Source: Terriglobales bacterium
Lineage (GTDB): Bacteria; Acidobacteriota; Terriglobia; Terriglobales; Acidobacteriaceae
Direction of reading: 5' to 3'
DNA: 64,000 bases
NCBI GenBank assembly: GCA_035651655.1
Contig: DASRFG010000002.1
Coordinates: 242,808 to 306,807 of the forward strand
Within the stretch, counting starts at the first letter, position 1. Each line of letters opens with the position of its first letter. Position numbers and translations under genes: made by a program. Shown here one piece after another: positions 17,186 to 26,000 of the stretch. The notes beneath the pieces were generated by a model. That model did not search any database. It was not told the DNA's origin and saw nothing but the letters and a program-made list of their open reading frames with translations.

Positions 17186-17544
17186 CCGTTCCGCAACCGG
17201 AATGCTATATGCAGGGTGAGGAAGTGGAGGGATATTTGTCAAGTACCGGTTAAACGCGGACTGAACCCAGCATGGGCCTATACTCCTCCCGCCTTCAAGA
17301 ATGTGTTCTCTTTATGGATGCCTAACTTCATGGTTCTAAAGAGGGGGGAGGAGGGTAGGGACGCACGCGCCATGCCAAAGATCACTGAGCGGTAATTGGG
17401 TAATTGCGGAATCGGGCAATCGGGGAATTTAAGAGCAGGTATGCGCGGTGAATGACAGGTCAAAGCGGTGATTGTTCAGGAGGGCAGCCAGATTCTCCTG
17501 ATTACCCGATCAACCGATCACGCAATTGCCCGATGCTCTCCCTG
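17186..17544. other. intergenic region with short inverted aatcggg-type repeats
   Basis: No convincing gene is present in these 359 bp. Two segments, 17391-17430 and 17500-17535, carry opposite-strand copies of short related motifs (aatcgggcaatcgg and its complement) and could pair imperfectly. Such motifs are often dispersed in acidobacterial intergenic DNA. A purine-rich tract (ggggggaggagggtaggg) lies at 17343-17360. Confidence 0.45.
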
Positions 17545-18207
17545 CTAGTCGTCGTTCTTGGTGGCGGCTACCAGCTCGCCGGTAACGTCTTTGACGAGTT
17601 CGCGGCGGGGAGCGGGGGCGGAGCGGGTGCCTCGGGTGTCGAGCACTTGCACGCGGCGCGCAGGCACGGTGATGGGATCGAGCCGCAGGATGTTGCCGTT
17701 GCTGACCTGCGCCTGGAAGCGGAACCAGTCGGTACGGAAGAGGCGTCCGGAGGCGTAAAAGGTGACCGAGGCGGCGATGGTGCCTTCGAAGTCCTCGCCG
17801 GTGCAGGCCAGAAGCCGCGGTCCGATGTTGTGGGTCCAGGTGGTGCCGCCCAGCAAGGGGTCGTTCACCGGGTGGCGCTCGAAGGGCACGGCGTGGGAGA
17901 TGCGTCGCCACTGCACCAACTGCAACAGCACCGAAAGCTTGGCCAGGTTGGTGACCACGATGCGAGCTTCCTTGGCGGAGACGCGCTCCAGCTTAATGTG
18001 CAGTTCGGGCGACCATTCGCGTTCGAACTCCTCGCGGGCGAGCGCAAGACTTTTGTCGCTAGCCTCGGCGTAGCGCAGGGTGGCGCGTGCCAGCACGATG
18101 CTGAGCACGCAGGTAACGACCGTCGCCACCACCGGGATGTAATTAATGATGGTGGTGAGGGGGATATTGAATTGAATGCCGCGCGGAATGAGGTCAAAAA
18201 GGTGCAT
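17545..18207 (-). CDS. hypothetical membrane-anchored protein
   Basis: The 220-residue protein has one clear membrane helix near its start (about 20-40, YIPVVATVVTCVLSIVLA), then a charged helix and a beta-rich soluble domain (about 65-200) with phrases such as ELHIKLERVSAKEARIVVTN. The layout, one helix followed by a beta sandwich, is common in single-pass acidobacterial proteins of unknown role. No catalytic motif is recognised. It lies alone between the IS element and a response regulator. Confidence 0.65.
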   Translation of the reverse strand: MHLFDLIPRGIQFNIPLTTIINYIPVVATVVTCVLSIVLARATLRYAEASDKSLALAREEFEREWSPELHIKLERVSAKEARIVVTNLAKLSVLLQLVQWRRISHAVPFERHPVNDPLLGGTTWTHNIGPRLLACTGEDFEGTIAASVTFYASGRLFRTDWFRFQAQVSNGNILRLDPITVPARRVQVLDTRGTRSAPAPRRELVKDVTGELVAATKNDD

Positions 18208-18554
18208 AGAAGAAGATAGTTATGGCTCCGAGATTCTAGGCAGGGCGGACGCGGGCCGCCAGATGCGCATGGTATAGAGCCTTTGGTAATAACTGGGATG
18301 GCGGCGATGACGTTGAAGCGGAATGGGTTACGAGGACCGGGCGCGTGAAGATTGGGGCGCCACTATCTGCCGGGCTGGCTCCTAGCTGAGGCTTCCGTAC
18401 GATCTGCGGGGAGGGCTTCAGCTCCTGTGGATAGACGCGCAGGGGCTAAAGCCCTCTTTTCTGCTTAATTTTTTCGTGGGCCTGAAGGCCCACGCTCCCA
18501 CGGTAGCTCAGGCTTTCGTATAGGATCGGAATCATTGGGGAGCAATGCTACAGC
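18208..18554. repeat. intergenic region with palindromic repeats of the ctaaag/ggcctgaaggcc type
   Basis: These 347 bp contain two hairpin-forming palindromes, aggggctaaagccct (18441-18455) and cgtgggcctgaaggcccacg (18475-18494), separated by a T-rich spacer. The same pair, in the same order, occurs twice near 44.2-44.6 kb. No gene is seen. Confidence 0.7.
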
Positions 18555-19205
18555 TCAGGCCTGGGCGTAAGGCGCAATGGAGAACGGGCTCTCCCCGGTG
18601 CCGCGAAGGGTATCCAGAAGAGTGTTGATCTCGACGGGCTTGGGGAGCAATTCGAACGAATATCCCTGGGAACGCGCAGTGTGCAGCAGGTCGTTGGTCA
18701 TCGCCTGGCCGGAGAAGAGGACGATGCGCGTGCCCGGGGAGATCTCGTGAATGGCCTTGGCGGCCTCAATGCCGTTGATGTGGGGCATGACCACGTCAGA
18801 AATAATAATGTCCGGGGCGTGGGCCGCGACCTCGCGGATGGCCTCCTGGCCGCCATAGGCGACACGGGACTCGAAGCCGTGTTCGCGCAGAATTTGGGCG
18901 ACGGTATTGGCCACGTTGGGCTCGTCGTCCACCACCAGGACAGAGTTTTTTACGATTTCTCGGGAAGCTGGGGATGCGAGTTCGACAGCCGATTCGGGAG
19001 CCGAATGGTCCTTGCCGGCAAGCCGTTTCTCAATGCGGCGCATCTCGGCGGCAAGCGCCTGCTCTACTCGGCCAGAGCGTCTCTCGCCGTGGGCGACGCG
19101 GCTGACGAACGAACGGTCAACATCCAGCCGGCGGGCCACGCGACTGTAGGCGCCTTTGAGTAGCTTGTAACGCTCAAGGTCGCGATTTTGGTTGTTTTCG
19201 CTCAA
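18555..19205 (-). CDS. response regulator with N-terminal HTH-like segment and C-terminal receiver
   Basis: This encodes 216 residues. Residues 15-45 look like a Cro/XRE-type helix-turn-helix (GAYSRVARRLDVDRSFVSRV). After a linker, residues 87-205 form a receiver domain with acidic pair DD (93-94), phosphoacceptor Asp137 (IIISDVVMP) and Lys in LLPKPV. A receiver behind, rather than in front of, the DNA-binding part is unusual. It is downstream of the flagellar genes on the same strand after a 225-bp gap, so a motility link is possible. The partner kinase is unknown. Confidence 0.8.
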   Translation of the reverse strand: MSENNQNRDLERYKLLKGAYSRVARRLDVDRSFVSRVAHGERRSGRVEQALAAEMRRIEKRLAGKDHSAPESAVELASPASREIVKNSVLVVDDEPNVANTVAQILREHGFESRVAYGGQEAIREVAAHAPDIIISDVVMPHINGIEAAKAIHEISPGTRIVLFSGQAMTNDLLHTARSQGYSFELLPKPVEINTLLDTLRGTGESPFSIAPYAQA

Positions 19206-19430
19206 AACTTTCGCTCTGAATTTCGAGTCATAATGGCGGCCTTAAGTTGCTTCGGCCGGCTGTGCAGATACGCGTCCGACGCCCCGCTGGCGGGCCAGAG
19301 CTAACTCCTGCGTTAGCTTAAGATACCGCCAAAAAGCCAAGAATGCAAGGGGCGGAGGATTGCAACTTATAGCAAACATTGGGGTTACAAAACGCCATCG
19401 CACGACATATTATCACTCGTAATCGACAGC

Positions 19431-19784
19431 TCATTTCGTGGTTTGTCGCACGGCTTGCGACCAAGCGCTCGCGGCGCGCAGGTGTTCACGCTTTTTGCCG
19501 AGGTGCTGACGTCGCAAGTTCAACTTGATCTGCAAGGTTGGCACCAACGATGCCAACTGCTGCAAATGCCCACGGTAGAGCGCGAGTTGCTGTTCCACTT
19601 CGACAACGGGAGCGCGGTCAACGGAATTGCCGGCAAACAGATTTTCGCCCAGGCGCAGAAGGGACTGAAGCTCCTGAAAATTTTCGGGTTTGGGTTCAAA
19701 TTTGGGATCCACGGCGTTTCGGACGCAAGCTTCCAACATTTGATTCAGTGAGCGCAAATTGGTCAGCAGGTCGTGCATTGTCAT
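19431..19784 (-). CDS. FlgN/FliT-like flagellar export chaperone
   Basis: The 117-residue, almost wholly helical protein starts at ATG 19784, whose last bases overlap the fliS stop (ATGA). The small size, helical repeats (MHDLLTNLRSLNQML...) and position directly after fliS suggest a type III export chaperone for hook-associated or cap proteins, as FliT or FlgN. Sequence alone does not separate these two. The frame is open upstream, but that region overlaps fliS and is not coding. Confidence 0.6.
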   Translation of the reverse strand: MTMHDLLTNLRSLNQMLEACVRNAVDPKFEPKPENFQELQSLLRLGENLFAGNSVDRAPVVEVEQQLALYRGHLQQLASLVPTLQIKLNLRRQHLGKKREHLRAASAWSQAVRQTTK

Positions 19785-20251
19785 CCACTCCACTTTGACT
19801 GCTTGGCAGGTCCATCTGTTACCGGCGTCGCCGGCGGCGGAAGAGCTGACTGCGTCTTGTTGGGCAGAACAGTGGGACGAGAAACATCTTTCTCCACTTC
19901 CAACCATGCGTCGCGAAGAGAGAGAAAGTGGCCTGATTGCTCTTCGAGCAGTTCGGCAGAGCCCTTGATTTGAGCTTCCAAAAGCTTGGCGCGAACCACC
20001 GAGTAGAAGCGGTCGAGATTCTGGGCAACCTCACCACCACGCGCGAGGTCCAGAGTGGCCTGGAGTTGGCCGACGATCGCCAGTGCATGGCCGATCTCGG
20101 CAGTGCGCCGCTCCACGTCTCCGGAGCGAACGGCGGCGAGCGCGCGCTGCAGATCGCTGATAGCGGCCTCGTAGAGAAGCACTACCAGGCGCGTCGGCGG
20201 GGCTCCGCGGACGGCGGATTCCAAGTATGCGCGTCTGGCGTCGAAGGTCAT
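19781..20251 (-). CDS. fliS: flagellin export chaperone FliS
   Basis: FliS binds the flagellin C-terminus and prevents premature polymerisation in the cytoplasm. The 156-residue protein carries the family signature: a conserved start (AYLESAVRGAPPTRLVVLLYEAA), a four-helix bundle and a segment ending LRDAWLEVEK. A Pro-rich, low-complexity tail follows after about residue 130. It starts one base after the fliD stop and overlaps the next chaperone gene by four bases, so these three genes form one operon. Confidence 0.92.
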   Translation of the reverse strand: MTFDARRAYLESAVRGAPPTRLVVLLYEAAISDLQRALAAVRSGDVERRTAEIGHALAIVGQLQATLDLARGGEVAQNLDRFYSVVRAKLLEAQIKGSAELLEEQSGHFLSLRDAWLEVEKDVSRPTVLPNKTQSALPPPATPVTDGPAKQSKWSG

Positions 20252-20252
20252 A

Positions 20253-21620
20253 TCAGTGACCCGTTGGATTCAAACCCGCCAGGCTGGCAAGCTGTCCGCT
20301 GACGGAAGCCTGTAACAGCGGGAGTTGCCGCAGCATGACGTCAATCTGAACGTACTCTCGAGTCAACAAGTCCTGCTTGGCGGCCATGCGAACTTCAAAG
20401 TCGTCAATCTGGCGGGAGATCGAATCCTGAGAATTTTTGATTCCCGCAAGATCGGTGTACAGCAGTCCTGAGGTCGGGTCGTTGAGGACGGTGAGTTCTG
20501 CCTTGAGGTGGGTGGCGAATCCAGCCGGCGAGGCCTGCTGAAAGAAGTTCTTGACGTCAGCCGAGTGGTTGGTAAGGGCGTCGTTCAATGCCACGCTATC
20601 CACCGTCAGCGTGCCATCATTATTCATGTTCACGCCGATGGACGCGAGGTTCACGATGCCATTGTTGTGATCGATCGCGTAAGAGACGTCAAAGAGTACT
20701 TGCGACTGCAAGTTGCTAAGCGAACTGTCCGCGGCCAGTGGTCCCGCGGTATTGGAGATGGGATTATAGGTAAATTGGGCGTTGATCGTCTTAATGAGAT
20801 TGTTGTAGTTGGTTACAAAATTGTTGATGGCCTGGGTGGCAGTGGAGACGTCGCGGGAGATGGTGATGGTAACCGGAGTGGAGGGCGCGCTGCTCAACAG
20901 ATTCAGGGTGACGCCTGGTATCGCGCCGGTAATGGTATTGGTGGCGCTGCTGATGGGTACGCTGTCTACGCTTAGGTTGGCGTTGGCGCCAGCTGAGCCG
21001 AGGTTGAAAGTGAGGCCGGTGGTATTGGTGCTGTTGTCAATGGTGATGTTGCCAGAATCACCGCTGACATTTGCAACGAAGGTCAGGCGGGTGCCCTTGT
21101 CATCCTTGATCACGCTGGCGGTTACACCATAAGAGTGGCTGTTTATATAGGCCGCCAACTTATTCTGAGTATTGTTGCTGCTGTCCACCGTGATGGGAGT
21201 TGAATTTGCTCCCACCTGAAGGGTGAAGACGCCGGTGGCAAAGGTGGTTGTGCCGTCTGCCAGTGAGTTGCTGTAGGCAGAGCCAGTGGTGGCCAGGTTC
21301 GCGACGACGATGGTATGTGAACCCAGTGCTGCGGATGACAGCACGCTGGCAGTAAGAATGTTGCTTTGGGAAGAGGTGACGGCGCGGGAGTCGAGAGCTC
21401 CGGATGCATCGCTCAGCGCGTTGGCATTAGTGAGGAGGTTGGCAAGCAAGTTATTGATGGTGGCCAGGGCGGCAGACTGCAATGCAAGCTGGGCCTGCTG
21501 AGCTTTCATCAACGTTTCAGGTAACCGAGCCGTGGCCATGAGCTGATCAACGACGGCGGTCACATCTATGCCATTGCCGGATGCGGCTCCGCTGTTCAGA
21601 TTGATGGGAAGTGTTGCCAT
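20253..21620 (-). CDS. fliD: flagellar filament cap protein FliD (HAP2)
   Basis: FliD forms the cap on the filament tip under which flagellin assembles. The 455-residue protein has the typical N-terminal region (GIDVTAVVDQLMATARLPET), a beta-rich variable middle (about 90-290), and a C-terminal helical region (FEVRMAAKQDLLTREYVQIDVMLRQL) as in FliD_C. It is preceded by a gaggaa ribosome-binding site. It follows fliC after 69 bp containing a terminator-like hairpin. Confidence 0.95.
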   Translation of the reverse strand: MATLPINLNSGAASGNGIDVTAVVDQLMATARLPETLMKAQQAQLALQSAALATINNLLANLLTNANALSDASGALDSRAVTSSQSNILTASVLSSAALGSHTIVVANLATTGSAYSNSLADGTTTFATGVFTLQVGANSTPITVDSSNNTQNKLAAYINSHSYGVTASVIKDDKGTRLTFVANVSGDSGNITIDNSTNTTGLTFNLGSAGANANLSVDSVPISSATNTITGAIPGVTLNLLSSAPSTPVTITISRDVSTATQAINNFVTNYNNLIKTINAQFTYNPISNTAGPLAADSSLSNLQSQVLFDVSYAIDHNNGIVNLASIGVNMNNDGTLTVDSVALNDALTNHSADVKNFFQQASPAGFATHLKAELTVLNDPTSGLLYTDLAGIKNSQDSISRQIDDFEVRMAAKQDLLTREYVQIDVMLRQLPLLQASVSGQLASLAGLNPTGH

Positions 21621-21637
21621 GAATTAATTCCTCATGA

Positions 21638-21674
21638 GAAAAACTCAAGGGAAGCGGGTGAAAACCCGCTCCCC
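21638..21674 (-). terminator. Rho-independent terminator-like hairpin after fliC
   Basis: On the minus strand an agcgggt/acccgct stem extended by G-C pairs, with a short TTTTC loop, is followed by a T-rich run (gagtttttctc). It sits 16 bases after the fliC stop and could end the flagellin transcript, reducing read-through into fliD. The stem has one mismatch. Confidence 0.55.
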
Positions 21675-21689
21675 CGTGAGCTCAGTAGA

Positions 21690-22850
21690 TTACTGGAGCA
21701 GCTTGAGTACACTTTGCTGCGCCTGGTTGGCTTGCGCCAGAGCGGAAATACCTGTCTGGTTAAGAATGGAGAACTTGGTGATGTTCGCCACCTCCTGCGC
21801 GATGTCGGCAGCTCGAATGCCGTCTTGCGCAGCAGTCAGGTTCTGGGTTTGATTGTTGATGACGGATACCGCGCTCTGCAGGCGGTTGATGCCGGCGCCA
21901 ATTCCACCTCGTTTGCCGGCAACGTTGGCGATGGCCTGGTTGATGTCGCTCAGTGCGGCCTGGGCGGCTACGTCACTGGTCAGAAGATCAGTGGAGAGAG
22001 TCACGTGGTTGGAGCCGTTATCCAGTTCAGAAGAACTGAGCCCTCCCACCGAGACCACGATGGTGCTGGCACCGCCGGACGTGGAGTCGCTGAGGAATAT
22101 GTTGGTGGTTGCGCCCAGAGAAGCGGTGGGATTGGCGAAGCTGCCCAAGTCCGATGATCCTCCGGTTTCCGTTCCGGTGACCGACAGGTTACCTCGCCCC
22201 AGCGGGTCACTGATGGTAAGGAATCCGCCGGTTAATGTTGCCTTGGCGCCCACGGTAGCATCCGAGTTGACGGCGTTCAGCAGGTCGGCAACCGTACTGG
22301 TGCCGGTAGCGGTGAAGGTAAAAGTCGCAGCGCCTGCGGAGACAATGAATGTGTCACCGCTGGTAAGTGCAGAAGTCAGGGTCAGCGAGGTCACGGATCC
22401 AGTCAGAGTGTTCAGATTCGGACCGGTGGCATCAAGAAAAACTTGTGTGCCGTTGAAAGTTGTCTTCTGTCCGATACGGTCAATTTCTGACTTAATGGCT
22501 GTGAACTCAGAGTCCAGCGCGGTGCGCTGGGCGTTGGATACGGTGCCGGTGGAAGCTTCAGTAGCCAGCGTGACGGCGCGGTTAAGCAGGTTGGTGACCT
22601 GCGCTAACGCACCATCGGCCACTTGCAGCTTGCCGACGCCGTCATTGGCGTTGCGTGAAGATTGAGTTAGAGCGGTTATGTTCGCTCGTAAGCCGTCGGC
22701 AATGGCCAAACCTGCTGCATCGTCTGCGCCGCTGTTGATCCGGGAACCGGATGAGAGGCGGAACAGAGTCTGCTGCAGTCCTGCGCCCGTAATTGCCAAT
22801 TGGTTCTGTGCGGCAATTGACGGGATGTTATTGAGGATGCTAAGTGCCAT
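21690..22850 (-). CDS. fliC: flagellin
   Basis: The 386-residue protein is the flagellar filament subunit. The conserved D0/D1 helices are at both ends: MALSILNNIPSIAAQNQL and RLSSGSRINSGADDAAGLAI at the N-terminus, and DGIRAADIAQEVANITKFSI to the end QQSVLKLLQ at the C-terminus. The central region (about 145-290) is variable, Thr/Ser/Gly-rich and suited to O-glycosylation. A ribosome-binding site aggag lies 8 bases before the ATG and a sigma-28-type promoter about 110 bp upstream. Confidence 0.97.
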   Translation of the reverse strand: MALSILNNIPSIAAQNQLAITGAGLQQTLFRLSSGSRINSGADDAAGLAIADGLRANITALTQSSRNANDGVGKLQVADGALAQVTNLLNRAVTLATEASTGTVSNAQRTALDSEFTAIKSEIDRIGQKTTFNGTQVFLDATGPNLNTLTGSVTSLTLTSALTSGDTFIVSAGAATFTFTATGTSTVADLLNAVNSDATVGAKATLTGGFLTISDPLGRGNLSVTGTETGGSSDLGSFANPTASLGATTNIFLSDSTSGGASTIVVSVGGLSSSELDNGSNHVTLSTDLLTSDVAAQAALSDINQAIANVAGKRGGIGAGINRLQSAVSVINNQTQNLTAAQDGIRAADIAQEVANITKFSILNQTGISALAQANQAQQSVLKLLQ

Positions 22851-22962
22851 ATCATCGCTCCTGTTGGGCCTTGAATTTTAGGTCCGGTACCCGCTGGGCC
22901 GCCGCCCTGGTTACCCAGAGAGGATCCGTCCTGCCTCACGGAACCGACTGCGTTCAAGTGAA

Positions 22963-22989
22963 TCATCGGCGGGAACGACCGTGGCTTTA
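22963..22989 (-). promoter_or_regulatory. sigma-28 (FliA)-type promoter of fliC
   Basis: On the minus strand TAAA (22986-22989) and GCCGATGA (22963-22970) are separated by exactly 15 bases, against the consensus TAAA-N15-GCCGATAA. This would start a leader of about 105 nt before fliC. No fliA gene lies in the window. Confidence 0.75.
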
Positions 22990-23047
22990 ACTGATTCAAT
23001 CCGGTTCCGATATGAAGGGAGATGAGATGTGCTCACCGAGGGCGCGA

Positions 23048-26000
23048 TCAGCGGCCGTCAGCGACTTGGGTTACGTTACTTTCGATTTGGTGCAGGGCGT
23101 TCGCGAGCCGGTCGGAGTGCGGGAAAAGCTGCAATGCGCGCACGAGGAGCGCATGACTGCGGTCGTGAGCACGAAGCTGGAAATGAATGGCGGCGGCGCG
23201 CAAAAAGCCTTCCGGCGAAGGAGTAGTCTGCTCAAGCTTGCGCTCAGCGGCTTGGGCCGCCTGATTGAGCTGCCCCACAGAAATGTACGCCGTAATGAGC
23301 CGGTCATGAAGTTGCGCGCGATCGGGCTCGCGTTGGAGTGCGCGGCGCATTCGCGCCAAGCCCGTCTGGACCTCTCCCAGGCGGAGTTCGGCCAGGCCGA
23401 GTTTGCTTTCCAAATTGGCGTCACTCTCAGAGGCCTTCCAGGCGCGGCGAAAACTTCGAGCAGCTGATTCGAAATTCCCCAGATTGAAATTTGCATCGCC
23501 CCGGGCTTCACTTATCATCGGGCTCAGGCCACAATGGCGCTCCGCCTTTTCAAGGCAGCCAAGGGCCTGAACATCGTCTCCAAGCTGGATGTGGGACATA
23601 CCGGCGAACAGCCAGGCGGTAGCATTCTGCGGCTCCAGTTCGCACGCGCGCTGAAAGCACTGCAAGGCTTCCTGGGGACGACCAAAAGTATCAAGTTCAA
23701 GCAGCCCTACTTCGATGTGCGCGAGAGCACTGTCCGGCATTTCCTGTATTTTCAGGCGACCCATCTTTAGATACCACTGGTTCTTTTCTGCCAGCTTTGA
23801 TTGATCGCCGGTGAAGCCGTAGTGGTGGATGCAGAAATTTGCGTCGCCTATCTTTCCGCCACGGCGCAGGATGCTGAGATCAACATTCTCATGAACGCGG
23901 CCTATGAACCGGATATCAGGATCGCGGCGAAACAGGCGAACGATTTCTTTTTCGACGTATGCCGGGTAAGCACTGGCGCGTGGCAGCGTGGAAGTGTTTC
24001 TCTGTGCACGGCGGTCCCACCCGCGCGCATGCACATTACGGCAATAATGTCGCAAGGGAATGCGATAGCCGCTTACATCGGGGCGCTTCAATAACGCGGG
24101 GAGAAGATCCGCGGCGGAAGGATCGAGTTCTTCGTCCGCATCGAGAACCAGCACCCAGTCCGACTGCACCGGTTCAAGCGCCAGGTTTCTGGCGTCGGCG
24201 AAGTTCTCTTGCCAGGGAATGGAGATCACCTGAGCTCCCAATTGTCGGGCGACGTCGAAGGTGTCATCAGTAGAGCCGGTGTCAGCAATAATGATTTCTT
24301 GAACCAAGTGACGCACGCTCTCCAGGCAGACGGGCAAGTCTGCGGCGGCGTTGCGCACGATCATGGACAAAGCCAGAGCGGGGTTTCCCGTGCGCGAGCG
24401 GGTGCGAACTGGCGCAGGCTTTTCGCGAACCTTGGAAGAAAGTGGATGGGCTGGAATAGCCAACTGTTTTTCCCAACGTTCGGCCATTTCCGGTTCGCCA
24501 AGCCGGCGGTAGCATTCGGCAAGACAGGAATAAGCGGAGTCGAAGACAAGGTCGCGCGGAAGCGGCTCGCGCACGAAGGTAAACATATGCCGCAGTTGTT
24601 CGCGTGCCGCGTTGGCATGGCCTTCGGCGAGCAACTTCCTCCCTTGCTCGATGTAGGCTCGAGCCCGCTCGGCGATCGCCGGACGTCCGACCCCTAATTT
24701 CAATAGGTTGGGATGGGAGCGCTCCACTCGGCGAAAGGAACAGATTTCATCGGCAGCAGGCTTGCTCTCGAGCGTTCGTAATTTCTGCAGGACCAGCGCT
24801 ACTTGCCTGTCCAGGGCTTGCTGCGAAAACCTTTCCAGAATGTGGGCCCTTCCCGCTTCCGCCAGCTGCTGCCATAGCGCGGAATCGGTGTAGAGCCGAA
24901 TGATCGCGGCGAGAAAATCTTCCCGCGTGTCAGCGATGAGCGCATGTTGGCCATGGGTAAGAGCCATGCCTTCGGCTCCGACCGAGGTGGTGACCAGGGG
25001 CAGCCCGTGAGACAGCGCGATCAGATTCTTGGTCTTGATGCCAGTACCCACGCGCAATGGAGAGATAAAGACCCGATGTTCTCCCAGGCAAGGGGCCAGT
25101 TCTGGTAAATATCCGCGGACCGCAATTCCTGGCTGGGATGAATATGTGCCGGGCACGTGGTTGCCGACGAGAGAAAGCTGTAGCTCTGGAAGTCGGCGCC
25201 GCAGGTCAGGCCAGATGTTTTCTACGAACCATTGCAAGGCATCGCAATTAGCGGCGTTCTCGAAGTTGGCGAGGAAGAGAATATTGTTTCGCTGTTCATA
25301 CGCGGGTCCGGGAGGGCCTGGCTCGGCCACCATGGGGAGCAAATCAATTTGCAGGAAGGGATCGTGGCCGAGCATGCCGCGACGGTCGTCATCCGAGATA
25401 GCCAGTAGCAAATCGGCCTGAGGATAGAGCTCGCACTCGCGCTGTTCATAGTCGCAGGCGCGTTCATAATCTGAGAGCAAACCGGTGAGTCGAGCGAGGC
25501 GCATTTCGCGCTCTCCGTGACGATCGTCGGAGAGGATGGCGATTCTAGTTTGCGGGGAAAGTCGCCGAATGTCGGACAGATATTGTTCGGGGATGGACAA
25601 TCCCACCCAGAACCAGTGGCACAGAAGAGCGATATCAAATTTACCGTCAGACAGTATTTCCGGGAGTGACGGAGTCAATGGGTGGTCGCTTGATAGCCAA
25701 CCCTGCCTTTCGATACTACCGCTATAAACATTAATCCCGAGATCACGAAGGGCTGGGCTGTAAGCATCGCAGTTCATGCCGTTTCTGCCGATGAAGGTCA
25801 ACGCGCAATTGTGCTTAAGAAGCGAATTCAATACCTGCATCAAACGGGCATCGGAACCAGTGCGATCGAAATGCGGCAGAACTTCGTGGACGACCAGCAC
25901 GCGAGTCTGGGCTGCGGAGGCGGCGGGGATGGGACGCGTCTGCGCCGGAAATACGCTGGATTGCTGTTGACGACGTTGGGCTTGCGACCCCATGTCTGAG

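Noticed and set aside
17452..18219. A 255-codon plus-strand frame opposite the membrane protein at 17545
   Set aside because: Gly/His/Ala-rich shadow sequence; the minus-strand frame has a signal-anchor helix and normal composition.
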